Shown here piece after piece: positions 25,618 through 33,446 of a stretch of DNA of 64,000 nt (positions are counted from its first letter, which is position 1; each line of letters begins with the position of its first letter). Source of the DNA: Micromonospora sp. WMMD1128 (GTDB taxonomy: Bacteria; Actinomycetota; Actinomycetes; Mycobacteriales; Micromonosporaceae); the NCBI RefSeq assembly GCF_027497235.1, contig NZ_CP114902.1, positions 682,001 through 746,000 on the forward strand, given 5' to 3'. A model generated the notes under the pieces. The model saw only the letters and a program-made list of their open reading frames with translations, ran no database searches and was not told the DNA's origin. Position numbers and translations under genes: made by a program.

Positions 25618-25803
25618 GCGTGAGGAGTGAGCCGGGTTTGCGAGCCCCGCAGTCGCGAACGGAAGGTGGCTCCGCGTGAGCGCGAGGAGTGAGCCGGGTT
25701 TGCGAGCCCCGCAGTCGCGAACGGAAGGTGGCTCCGCGTGAGCGCGAGGAGTGAGCCGGGTTTGCGAGCCCCGCAGTCGCGAACGGAAGGTGGCTCCGCG
25801 TGA
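25614..25803 (+). repeat. three tandem 62-bp repeats, each a coupled 21-codon mini-cistron
   Basis: Units start at 25614, 25676 and 25738, each beginning with GTGAGC and ending with the ribosome binding site GGAAGGTGG before the next GTG. Each encodes a 21-residue peptide (MSARSEPGLR ... APQSRTEGGSA; the first copy has V for A at residue 3). The stop of each overlaps the next start as GTGA. The last overlap is with the NUDIX gene start at 25800. The chain can carry ribosomes from the M16 gene to the NUDIX gene. A partial unit (GTACGGAAGGTGGCTCCGC) lies in the M16 gene end. Confidence 0.85.
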
Positions 25804-26753
25804 GCGTGACCGGGGAGCCGGCTCCGCCGCTGGCCCGGTCCACGCTGGACCGGGCCGCCCATCGGCGTACCGACCCGGGGTGGCTGGCCGAGGCGTGGGA
25901 GCAGGCCCGGGTGCTGGTGTTGGACTCCGCGGACCAGGGCCGTGCCCTGGTCCGCGGCGAGGCCGCCCCGCCGGAGCTGGTCCTGGTCGGCGCCGGCGAA
26001 CTGCCCGAGGTGCCCCGCTCGGTGCCGATGTTCCTCGGCGTCGAACCGGACGGGGTGCCGGTCTTTGCGGTGGACGGGCCGCTGCCGGTGCTGCCGGACA
26101 CCCGCCGGGCCCACCTGCGGGAGGTCGGCCACCTGATGACCGATCGGGACGCGGGCCTGTTCACCACCGCGTTGGCGCTGCTCAACTGGCACCTGCGGCA
26201 CGGCTACTCGCCGTCCAGCGGCCAGCCGACCCAGGTCGACGAGGCCGGCTGGTCCCGGACCGACCCGGCCGGCCACCGCACCTGGCCGCGTACCGACCCG
26301 GCCATGATCGTGCTGGTGCACGACGGGGTGGACGGTCCGGAGGGCCGCTGCCTGCTCGGTAACAACGCGGCCTGGCCGAGCAACCCCGGCGTGCGCCGTT
26401 ACTCCTGCCTGGCCGGATACGTCGAGCCGGGCGAGTCGGCCGAGGCCGCCGTGCTGCGCGAGGTCCGTGAGGAGGTCGGCGTCGCGGTCGAGGAGATCGG
26501 GTACGTGTCGAGCCAGGCATGGCCGTTCCCCGGCTCGTTGATGCTCGGTTTCCTGGCCCGGGCCGACGCCGACGCGCCGATCGAGGTCGACCCGACCGAG
26601 ATCGCGCACGCGCGCTGGTTCAGCCGGCGGGAGATCGGCGCCGCCCTGGCCGGTGAGCCGGTGACTCTGGACGGTGGGGACCGCCTGCTCCTGCCGCCGC
26701 CGTCGTCGATCGCCCTGTTCCTGGTGCACCGCTGGCTCGACGGCCACTGCTGA
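25800..26753 (+). CDS. nudC: NudC-like NUDIX hydrolase (NADH/deNADding pyrophosphatase)
   Basis: The protein has 317 residues. The NUDIX box GYVEPGESAEAAVLREVREE plus VGV is intact, followed by SQAWPFPGSLMLGF, the NudC-specific SQPWPFPxS motif (with A for P). It should hydrolyse NAD(H) or 5'-NAD caps on RNA. The zinc ribbon that normally precedes the NUDIX domain has lost its cysteines: the region reads GYSPSSGQPTQVDEAGW, where CxxC would be expected. The start is a GTG inside the last 62-bp repeat. Mycobacteria have nudC in the same neighbourhood (Rv3199c, from memory). Confidence 0.85.
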   Translation: MSVTGEPAPPLARSTLDRAAHRRTDPGWLAEAWEQARVLVLDSADQGRALVRGEAAPPELVLVGAGELPEVPRSVPMFLGVEPDGVPVFAVDGPLPVLPDTRRAHLREVGHLMTDRDAGLFTTALALLNWHLRHGYSPSSGQPTQVDEAGWSRTDPAGHRTWPRTDPAMIVLVHDGVDGPEGRCLLGNNAAWPSNPGVRRYSCLAGYVEPGESAEAAVLREVREEVGVAVEEIGYVSSQAWPFPGSLMLGFLARADADAPIEVDPTEIAHARWFSRREIGAALAGEPVTLDGGDRLLLPPPSSIALFLVHRWLDGHC

Positions 26754-26879
26754 CCTTCTCACCCACCGCACGCCGCACGTCTGCCCGGCTGCCGTGCGGC
26801 CTCACGCGCATGGTGCCGTCGTGCCCCGACCCGGTCGGCCGCCACCCATCCGTCGACTTGGAGGGTCCCGCACACCGGA

Positions 26880-26939
26880 GACACCCATTCCGTTCCACTC
26901 ACGCCCCGCCCGGCCGGCGAGTGGAACGGTATGGGTGTG
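26880..26939. repeat. 60-bp palindromic repeat, family A, copy 3
   Basis: The left arm begins GACACCCATTCCGTTCCACT and the right arm begins GAGTGGAACGGTATGGGTGT. It has the same length and layout as the copies at 10201 and 10274, but a different loop. Confidence 0.8.
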
Positions 26940-27107
26940 TGGGGGCGCTGGAGGCACGTTTGCTCGTGGCGAGTTGAGCGAGGTCGGGGGCGTCCACGGG
27001 CATCTGGCAACTCGCAGCGGCCATGTGAGACAGCCGCCGACGCGAGGTGCGGGGCGAGGACGGCCTCCGCTAAGCGCTGCCGGGAGGACGCCGACGGGCG
27101 GGGACCG

Positions 27108-27166
27108 CCAGGTCGGGGAAGCGGCGGCATCGAAGGCTCGGTGATCGCGCCACTTCGTCGAACTGG
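27108..27166. repeat. 59-bp palindromic repeat, family C, copy 1
   Basis: The ends are CCAGGTCGGGGAAGCGG and CCACTTCGTCGAACTGG, inverted relative to each other, with start-to-start spacing of 42 bp exactly as in the other copies. Confidence 0.65.
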
Positions 27167-27307
27167 AGTCGACCAAGGAGGAGGCGGTCCCGGCCCGGAC
27201 CGTCGTTGCCGCGGCGGTCCCGGGCCGGGATCACGGGCCGTCGTGGCCGGGTGGGGCGTGGAGCACGGCGGGGGAGCCGGTCCGGCCACGACGGAGTCAG
27301 CGGCCGG

Positions 27308-27577
27308 TCATCCGCCGTCCCAGCGGTACGGCTGGCCGGGGGCGGGATCCTCGATGGGCAGCACCTTCACCCGGTGCCGGCCGGCGCGTACCGCCCCGAC
27401 GGCGGACAGCGCCCGGGCGAGCAGGAGGGCCGCGTCCCGGTCCTCGGCGTGGACGACCTGGCGGCGGGGCTCCGGCGCGCTTGTCTCGTCCCGCAGGCGG
27501 ACCCCGCCGGCCCAGGCGGCGGCGATGTCGGCGTCGGCGGCGCTTCGGATCTCGGTGCGGACGATCAGGAACCGCAT
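27308..27577 (-). CDS. hypothetical protein, 89 residues
   Basis: The ATG at 27577 (MRFLIVRTEIRSAADADI) is preceded by GGGGGA 5 nt upstream. An upstream in-frame start at 27649 would add a proline/arginine-rich stretch unlike the rest. The protein alternates strands and helices (ALLLARALSAVGA, then RHRVKVLPIED) and could be a small ferredoxin-fold protein; I recognise no family. It is transcribed toward the family C repeat. Confidence 0.6.
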   Translation of the reverse strand: MRFLIVRTEIRSAADADIAAAWAGGVRLRDETSAPEPRRQVVHAEDRDAALLLARALSAVGAVRAGRHRVKVLPIEDPAPGQPYRWDGG

Positions 27578-27774
27578 GGTGTCCCCCGGAAGTGGACGGA
27601 TGCGCGGTGGAACTTCCACGTCACTCCAGGCGTCATCGTACGCCCGCACGCCGTCCCAGCAAGTGAAACGTGTGGGCTCGACCGTTCGGGGGAGGCCAGG
27701 TCAGGACGGTTGTCGGGGGTGGACGGGCGAGGGGCCGCCGGCGTCACGCCGACGGCCCCGGAACACTCGCCGGA

Positions 27775-28008
27775 TCAGTCCAGGTCGAACTGGCCGTTCT
27801 TCGTCCCGGCGAGGAAGCCGAGCCAGCCGGCCCGGTCGAACAGCAGGATCGGTCCGCCCGGGTCCTTGCTGTCGCGCAGCGCCATGGTCGCCGCGCCGGT
27901 GCCGAGCGGGGCGACCTCCACGCAGTTCGAGGTCTGGCTGCGGGTGCTCTTGCGCCAGGCGGCGCGGGCGAGCTGCCCGGAGGTCGTGCTGTTGCGGATT
28001 TCGTTCAT
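27775..28008 (-). CDS. DUF397 family protein
   Basis: This 77-residue protein has the DUF397 pattern: AAWRKSTRSQTSNCVEVAPL, then ALRDSKDPGGPILLFDRAGW and a short tail. In Streptomyces and relatives such proteins pair with an adjacent XRE/DUF5753 regulator (abaA-like and whiJ-like loci, some behaving as antitoxin or regulatory partners). The regulator here lies 71 bp upstream on the same strand. The ribosome binding site is AGGAGCAGGAAC. Confidence 0.9.
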   Translation of the reverse strand: MNEIRNSTTSGQLARAAWRKSTRSQTSNCVEVAPLGTGAATMALRDSKDPGGPILLFDRAGWLGFLAGTKNGQFDLD

Positions 28009-28079
28009 GGTGTTCCTGCTCCTGGTGAGGTGCTCCGATGGGAACGAGTGACGCCGGGCCGGACGGTGTCCGTGGCGGA

Positions 28080-29051
28080 TCACCGTTCCGTCGTGAGGCG
28101 CCCCGAGCCCGGGCGGCGCTGGGCCGGCGCCGTTGCCGGCCCGGACGCCACGGTGGACTCGACTGCCGTGCCGGTCAGCGGTCCCGTCGCTTCGATCAAC
28201 CAGGAGATGGTGTCCGAAGCGGAGAGTGCCGACGAGCATAGCCACTCGAACACCACTTTATAGCGATTTAGGGTGTTAACCTCGGTCGACATGACGTCGC
28301 CGAACCCACTTTCGATGGCGAGTGTCTCCGGATCGAGGGGATCGGCGAACCGATAGACCGAGAAGGCGGTCGGCGGAAGGTACCAGTCGCCCACCTGCGC
28401 GTCCCGCAGCAGCAGCCGCAGCTCCACGTTCGGCAACCGCGCCAGCTCGCACAGGTGGACGAGCTGCTCACGCAGCACCTCCGGGGGCCCGGCCCGCCGG
28501 CCGAACGCGGTCTCCTCCAGCACGGCCGTGTAGCGGGTCACGTGCTCCAACAGCGCCTGGCGGGATCGGCGGGCGCCCACCTCGGTCTCCGGGTCCTCCG
28601 GATCCGGGTCGCCGGCCTCCTCGGCCACCTTCGCCGCGGACAGGATCCGGTGCCGGGCGTACCCGGGGGTCTGCAACAGCCCGGGCACCAGCACCGGGCT
28701 GTACTCGGAGATCTCCGCACAACCGGCCTCCAGCTCGGCGAAGGCGCGCTGCTGCTCGGTCATCACCGGGAACTTGCGCATCCACCCCCGCATGTCGCCG
28801 GCCTCGTGGGTGATCCCGATCAGCTCGGCGCGCTGCTCGTCGTCGGCGCCGTAGATCGTCAGCAGCGCGTCGACGTCCTCCGGATCGGGGCGGCTGCGGC
28901 CGTTCTCCAACCGCGACAGCTTGGACGCGGAGGCCCAACCGATCCGGTCGATGACCTGGTCACCGGTGAGACCGGCGTGTTCGCGGAGTCGACGCAGCTC
29001 GTTGCCGAGCCGGCGGCGGCGCAGAATCGGGCCTGGTGAGGCAGGAGGCAC
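28080..29051 (-). CDS. XRE-family regulator with DUF5753 domain
   Basis: This 323-residue protein starts at a GTG (29051, AAAGAGGA upstream). An N-terminal helix-turn-helix (LGNELRRLREHAGLTGDQVI, then WASASKLSRLENGRSRP) is followed by the DUF5753 domain (AEISEYSPVLVPGLLQTPGY, then ARLPNVELRLLLRDAQ). It is the DNA-binding half of a WhiJ-type pair with the downstream DUF397 gene. An inverted repeat (29071-29091) just below a TACAGT -10 (29093-29098, minus strand) suggests autorepression. Confidence 0.92.
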   Translation of the reverse strand: MPPASPGPILRRRRLGNELRRLREHAGLTGDQVIDRIGWASASKLSRLENGRSRPDPEDVDALLTIYGADDEQRAELIGITHEAGDMRGWMRKFPVMTEQQRAFAELEAGCAEISEYSPVLVPGLLQTPGYARHRILSAAKVAEEAGDPDPEDPETEVGARRSRQALLEHVTRYTAVLEETAFGRRAGPPEVLREQLVHLCELARLPNVELRLLLRDAQVGDWYLPPTAFSVYRFADPLDPETLAIESGFGDVMSTEVNTLNRYKVVFEWLCSSALSASDTISWLIEATGPLTGTAVESTVASGPATAPAQRRPGSGRLTTER

Positions 29052-29070
29052 GGCGTCCTCTTTCCCGTCG

Positions 29071-29091
29071 ACCGTCGCAAGACGCGACGGT
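29071..29091. promoter_or_regulatory. operator-like inverted repeat at the XRE promoter
   Basis: ACCGTCGC (29071-29078) and GCGACGGT (29084-29091) have a 5-nt spacer and lie between the -10 TACAGT (29093-29098, minus strand) and the GTG start at 29051, where a repressor would block initiation. Confidence 0.5.
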
Positions 29092-29253
29092 AACTGTATG
29101 GAATTCGCCCCCCACGGCCAGTATGGACGGCGCGACCGGTGTCGGCGGGTCCGGCGAGGGCGTGTCACGAGACAAAAAGAGGACTGTGGAGAGCGCCTTC
29201 ACCAGCGCCCGCCCCCGACGCGCCCGCGGGCGCCACCCTGCCGGAGGGAACCG

Positions 29254-30519
29254 ATGCGCACCGTCCTGCGCCGCCCCGACTTCCGCCTGCTCTTCGCCGC
29301 GATGGTGGCGAGCATGGCGGCGGAGTCCATCCTGCTGCTCGCGCCGGCCGTCTGGGTGAAGGACCTGACCGGCTCCGACGGCATGGCCGGGGCGACCGTC
29401 TTCGCCGTCATCGCGCCGATGGCGCTGGCCCCGCTGGTGGGCTGGGTGGTCGACCGCCACCGTCGCCGGCCCTTCTTCATCGCCGCCAACCTGACCGCCG
29501 CCGTGCTGCTCGGCCCGCTGTTCACCGTGCGGGACCGGGACGACGTCTGGGTGATCTACGTGGTCGCGGGCCTCTACGGCCTGTCCTCGATCACCGTGGC
29601 CGCCGTGCTCAACGGGCTGATCCGGCAACTGCTCCCGCCCGATCTGCTGGGCGACGCGAACGGGGCGCTCCAGACCGTCCGGCAGGGGCTGCGGCTGATC
29701 GGACCGCTCGCCGGGGCCGGCATCTACGCCGCCGTCGGTGGCTGGCTGCTGGCGGCGCTGGCCATCGGCGGCTTCCTGACCGCCGCGGCGGTGGTCGGGC
29801 TGCTCCGGGTCGACGAGGGCGTGCCGCCGGGATCCGGCCGCCACCGGCCGACCGGGCTGGGCGCCGGGCTGCGCCACCTGACCCGCGAGCGGGCGCTGCG
29901 CCGGGCGCTCGTCGGGTACGGGCTCGGTTCGCTGGTGATGGGCTTCACCGAGTCGCTGATCTTCGCGTACGTCGATCAGGGTCTGCGCCGCGACGCCGCG
30001 TTCGTCGCCGTGCTGGTCCTGGTGCAGGGGATCGGTGGCCTGATCGGTGGCCTGTTCTCGGCCGCCGTGGTCCGCCGCCTGGGCGAACTCGGCACGCTGG
30101 CCGCCGGGGTGACGTTCTTCGGCCCGGCCGCGCTGGCGCTGGCGTACCCCCGGCTCTGGCTCGGGGTGGTGGCGCTGCTGCTGGCCGGCGTCTCGCTGCC
30201 GCTGACCATGGTGGGGTTGCACACGCTCGTCCAGCGGCGGACGCCGCCGGGCCTGCTGGGCCGGGTCACCGCCGCGTCGCGGGCGCTCGTCAGCGGGCCG
30301 CAGGCGGCCTCCATCGGCGCCGGTGCGCTGCTCGTGGGCGTCTTCGACTACCGGCTGCTGTTCGCGCTGGTGGGGGTGATCACCATGGCCGCCGGCCTGT
30401 ACCTCTGGCGGGGCCGTGGGCTCACCCCGCCGGGCGCCGGCCCGGCCCGCGTGCCGGGCCCCCGCCGGCCGCTCGACGACGAGATGCTCGCCACCACCGA
30501 GCGGCGCCGCGCACGCTGA
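29254..30519 (+). CDS. MFS transporter (drug-efflux type)
   Basis: This 421-residue protein has about twelve hydrophobic segments in two halves. It begins MRTVLRRPDFRLLFAAMVAS. The loop 2-3 motif VGWVVDRHRRRPFF corresponds to the MFS motif A (GxxxDRxGRR). A cytoplasmic charged loop separates the halves. The ATG at 29254 has GGAGGGAAC 4 nt upstream. Position near whiB7 and family type suggest export of a small toxic molecule, but the substrate is unknown. Confidence 0.88.
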   Translation: MRTVLRRPDFRLLFAAMVASMAAESILLLAPAVWVKDLTGSDGMAGATVFAVIAPMALAPLVGWVVDRHRRRPFFIAANLTAAVLLGPLFTVRDRDDVWVIYVVAGLYGLSSITVAAVLNGLIRQLLPPDLLGDANGALQTVRQGLRLIGPLAGAGIYAAVGGWLLAALAIGGFLTAAAVVGLLRVDEGVPPGSGRHRPTGLGAGLRHLTRERALRRALVGYGLGSLVMGFTESLIFAYVDQGLRRDAAFVAVLVLVQGIGGLIGGLFSAAVVRRLGELGTLAAGVTFFGPAALALAYPRLWLGVVALLLAGVSLPLTMVGLHTLVQRRTPPGLLGRVTAASRALVSGPQAASIGAGALLVGVFDYRLLFALVGVITMAAGLYLWRGRGLTPPGAGPARVPGPRRPLDDEMLATTERRRAR

Positions 30520-30523
30520 GCGA

Positions 30524-30563
30524 CGACGAGCGGCCACACCCCGGAGGGTACGGCCGCTCGTCG
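30524..30563. terminator. bidirectional terminator hairpin
   Basis: CGACGAGCGGCC and GGCCGCTCGTCG form a perfect 12-bp stem with a 16-nt loop between the convergent MFS and mycoredoxin genes. Confidence 0.7.
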
Positions 30564-30575
30564 GGTGCGGTCAGC

Positions 30576-30818
30576 TCAGCCGGGAAGCGCGGCGAGGTGC
30601 TGCTTGACCTGGTTGATCGAGGGGTTGGTCAGGGCGCTGCCGTCGGCGAAGCGCAGCGTCGGCACGGTCTGGTTGCCGCCGTTGACACCCATCACGAACT
30701 CCGCGGCCGCGGTGTCCTGCTCGATGTCGACCACCTCGTACGCGATGCCCTCCCGGTCGAGCTGCGACTTCAGCCGGTGGCAGTAGCCGCACCACGGGGT
30801 GGAATACATCGTCAACAT
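30576..30818 (-). CDS. mrx1: mycoredoxin / glutaredoxin-like protein
   Basis: This 80-residue thioredoxin fold has the active site STPWCGYCHRLK (Cys10 and Cys13), TVPTLRFADGS (cis-Pro) and NPSINQVKQHL. Mycoredoxins reduce mycothiol mixed disulfides in actinobacteria. The ATG at 30818 has GGAGG 7 nt upstream. It is divergent from uvrD2, the same neighbour as in mycobacteria (Rv3198A/Rv3198c, from memory). Confidence 0.93.
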   Translation of the reverse strand: MLTMYSTPWCGYCHRLKSQLDREGIAYEVVDIEQDTAAAEFVMGVNGGNQTVPTLRFADGSALTNPSINQVKQHLAALPG

Positions 30819-30908
30819 GGTCAGGTCCTCCAAGGATGGCTCACGCCCGGCCCGTTCAGGCCAGGCTAACCTCTGCAACATCCGGCGGGGCTGGGATGAT
30901 TCCCTGCT

Positions 30909-33065
30909 GTGGGGGCTCACTCAACGGCGGAACGGGTGCTGACCGGGCTGGATCCGGAGCAGCGGTCCGCGGTGACCGCCCCGGCCGGCCCGGTCTGCAT
31001 CCTGGCCGGCGCCGGCACCGGCAAGACCCGGGCGGTGACCTCGCGGATCGCGTACCGGGCGCTGACCGGGGACATCGCCGCCCGGCACGTGTTGGCGGTC
31101 ACGTTCACCGCCCGCGCCGCAGCCGAGATGCGAAGCCGCCTCACCGTGCTCGGGGTGCAGGGTGTGCAGGCGCGCACGTTCCACGCGGCGGCGCTGCGCC
31201 AGGTCCGCTACTTCGCCCCCCGGCTGCTGGCCGGGCGGGCCATGCCGGAGCTGCTGGACAGCAAGGTGCGGGTGGTCACCCTGGCCGCCGCCAAGGTGGG
31301 CCTGCGGGCCGACCGGGCCGCCGCCCGGGACCTCGCGGCCGAGATCGAGTGGGCCAAGTCCTCCCTGGTCGAGCCCGGCGAGTACGTGGTGGCCGCGGCC
31401 AAGGCGCTGCGCGAGACGCCGTACGAGCCGGCGCGGGTGGCCGAGGTGTTCAGCGCGTACGAGCGGCTCAAGCGCGGCAACGGGGTGATCGACTTCGAGG
31501 ACATGCTGCGTGCCGCGGTCTGGGGCATCGAGGAGCACCCGGACGTGGCCGAGCAGGTGCGCAACCAGTACCGGCACTTCGTCGTCGACGAGTACCAGGA
31601 CGTCAACCCGCTCCAGCAGCGGCTGCTGGAGGTGTGGCTCGGCGGCCGGGACGACCTCACCGTGGTCGGCGACGCCAGTCAGACCATCTACTCGTTCACC
31701 GGCGCGACCTCGTCGTACCTGGTCGACTTCCCGCGCCACCACCGCGGCGCGACGGTGGTCCGGCTGGTCCGCGACTACCGCTCCACCCCGCAGGTGGTGG
31801 GCCTGGCCAATGCCGTGATCTCGGCGGCCCGGGGCGCCGAGGCGCGGCTGCGGCTGGAGCTGCACGGCCAGCGTCGCCCCGGCCCGGAGCCGGAGCTGCG
31901 GATCTTCACCGACGAGCCGGCCGAGGCCAACGCCGTCGCCGCCCGCTGCCGGGCGCTCGTGGCCGGCGGCACCCCGGCGCGGGAGATCGCGGTGCTGTTC
32001 CGCACCAACGCGCAGTCCGAGGCGTACGAGAAGGCGTTGACCGAGGCCGAGGTGCCCTACGTGTTGCAGGGCGCGGAGCGGTTCTTCGAGCGACCCGAGG
32101 TGCGCCAGGCCATGATCGCGTTGCGCGCCGCCACGCGGTCCGTCCCCGGGGAGACGCCGCTGAAGACGGCCGTGGTGGACGCGCTCGGCGCGGTCGGCTG
32201 GGCACCGGACGCGCCGCCGGCCGGCGGCGCCGCACGTGAACGCTGGGAGGCGCTCGCCGCGCTGGTCCAGCTCGCCGAGGAGTACGCGGCGACGCCGCCG
32301 GTGGTGCCGATCGGGGAGGCCGCCTCGATCGAGCGGCCGGTGACGCTCACCGACTTCACCGAGGAGCTTGCCCGGCGGGCCGCCCAGCAGCACGTGCCCA
32401 CGGTCGAGGGGGTGACGCTCGCGTCGCTGCACTCGGCCAAGGGCCTGGAGTGGGACGCGGTGTTCCTGGTCGGGCTGGCCGAGGGCACGCTGCCCACCAC
32501 GTACGCGAAGACGCCCGAGCAGGTCGAGGAGGAACGGCGGCTGCTCTACGTCGGGATCACCCGGGCGCGGGAGTGGCTGTGGCTGTCGTACGCGGCGGCC
32601 CGCTCGCCCGGCGGTCGGGCCCGGCGGCCGTCTCGTTTCCTGCCGCAACTGGACCGTTCCGGCGGCGGTGAGCGGGCCGGCGGCGCGGGCCCGGCCCGGC
32701 GGGCCGAGCGGCGCCGACCGCAGGTGGTGTCCTGCCGGATCTGCGGCGCCACGCTGCTCGCCGGCGCGGACCGCAAACTGGGCCGCTGCCCGACCTGCCC
32801 GTCGGACCTGGACGAGGAGCTGTACGAGCGGCTGCGGGAGTGGCGGCAGCGGGTAGCCGGCGCGCAGCGGGTGCCGGCGTACGTGGTCTTCACCGATGCC
32901 ACGCTCACCGCGCTCGCGGAGCGGAAGCCGGTGCGCACCGAGGAACTGGTCGCGATCGCCGGGATCGGGCCCCGGAAAGTGGGGCTTTACGGCGATACGG
33001 TGCTGGCGCTGGTGGCCGGCGCGACGGTGGACGACGTCTGCCCACAGAAAACTTCTGAAAACTAG
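30909..33065 (+). CDS. uvrD2: UvrD2-type ATP-dependent DNA helicase with HRDC domain
   Basis: This 718-residue SF1 helicase has Walker A AGAGTGKTRAV (Lys39), Walker B VVDEYQDVNP (Asp227), GDASQTIYSFTGA, VRDYRSTPQVV, LHSAKGLEWDAVFLVG and LLYVGITRARE. The C-terminus holds the UvrD2-specific tetracysteine motif (C609-x2-C612-x14-C627-x2-C630) and an HRDC domain (about 645-710, ending IAGIGPRKVGLYGDTVLAL). The GTG start is at 30909. The last codons (CAG AAA ACT TCT GAA AAC TAG) are AT-rich, unlike the rest, because they overlap the AT-rich upstream element of the whiB7 promoter. Confidence 0.95.
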   Translation: MGAHSTAERVLTGLDPEQRSAVTAPAGPVCILAGAGTGKTRAVTSRIAYRALTGDIAARHVLAVTFTARAAAEMRSRLTVLGVQGVQARTFHAAALRQVRYFAPRLLAGRAMPELLDSKVRVVTLAAAKVGLRADRAAARDLAAEIEWAKSSLVEPGEYVVAAAKALRETPYEPARVAEVFSAYERLKRGNGVIDFEDMLRAAVWGIEEHPDVAEQVRNQYRHFVVDEYQDVNPLQQRLLEVWLGGRDDLTVVGDASQTIYSFTGATSSYLVDFPRHHRGATVVRLVRDYRSTPQVVGLANAVISAARGAEARLRLELHGQRRPGPEPELRIFTDEPAEANAVAARCRALVAGGTPAREIAVLFRTNAQSEAYEKALTEAEVPYVLQGAERFFERPEVRQAMIALRAATRSVPGETPLKTAVVDALGAVGWAPDAPPAGGAARERWEALAALVQLAEEYAATPPVVPIGEAASIERPVTLTDFTEELARRAAQQHVPTVEGVTLASLHSAKGLEWDAVFLVGLAEGTLPTTYAKTPEQVEEERRLLYVGITRAREWLWLSYAAARSPGGRARRPSRFLPQLDRSGGGERAGGAGPARRAERRRPQVVSCRICGATLLAGADRKLGRCPTCPSDLDEELYERLREWRQRVAGAQRVPAYVVFTDATLTALAERKPVRTEELVAIAGIGPRKVGLYGDTVLALVAGATVDDVCPQKTSEN

Positions 33066-33106
33066 CGGTAAATCGTTTGCCCTCCCCTGCGGGCGAGGAA
33101 TAGCCT
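33044..33106 (+). promoter_or_regulatory. whiB7 promoter with AT-rich element
   Basis: An AT-rich stretch (33044-33074) that overlaps the uvrD2 3' end precedes a -35 TTGCCC (33077-33082), an 18-bp spacer and a -10 TAGCCT (33101-33106). WhiB7 is known to activate its own promoter through an AT-rich site just upstream of the -35, which its AT-hook contacts; the match here is by inspection. Confidence 0.6.
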
Positions 33107-33194
33107 CAGGGCACACCTCGAAGCGGCGCTGTTCTGGCTGCTCACGGGGGATGAGTCCACGGTCGGCACGAGGAAGGTCAGGGAGGTGGCACCA

Positions 33195-33446
33195 ATGGAG
33201 ATTTACCTCTACGAGCGTCCGGCGGCGATGCCAGCTGCCTGCGCTCCGCTGTCGGCTGTCCGGGTGGCCCTCGCCGCTCGACCGTCGGCTCCGCAGGTGC
33301 ACCAGGCCCAGGTTCAGGCCGAGCTGAATCTGACCGTTGCACCGCCGCGTGGAGTCGAGGGGACCAGTGGCTTCACGGGCATGGGCATCGGCGTCAAGAA
33401 GCGCACCGATGTCCGCGGCGTTCCACCTCGAGGTAGACCGGTCTGA
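33195..33446 (+). CDS. whiB7 leader ORF (83 codons)
   Basis: The ATG has GGGAGG 8 nt upstream; the peptide starts MEIYLYERPAAMPAACAPLS and ends KKRTDVRGVPPRGRPV. Its last 12 codons cover the 5' arms of the antiterminator and its TGA (33444-33446) lies in the GGTCTGAT hairpin. Known whiB7/wblC leaders use translation of a leader ORF to sense ribosome inhibition. It is probably regulatory rather than a functional protein; an upstream GTG at 33186 is in frame. Confidence 0.65.
   Translation: MEIYLYERPAAMPAACAPLSAVRVALAARPSAPQVHQAQVQAELNLTVAPPRGVEGTSGFTGMGIGVKKRTDVRGVPPRGRPV

Larger units (their letters stand above)
26754..27307. other. 554-bp intergenic region without a gene
   Basis: No frame with a credible start, ribosome binding site or recognisable protein is seen. 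The region carries one family A palindromic repeat (26880-26939) and one family C repeat (27108-27166). The rest is GC-rich sequence of no visible structure. Confidence 0.6.

Noticed and set aside
25614..25803. CRISPR array considered for the tandem 62-bp repeats
   Set aside because: Units are directly adjacent with no unique spacers and no cas genes are in the window.
33040..33075. AT-rich patch read as a sign of horizontal transfer
   Set aside because: It is only about 35 bp long and is explained by the AT-rich promoter element required by WhiB7.
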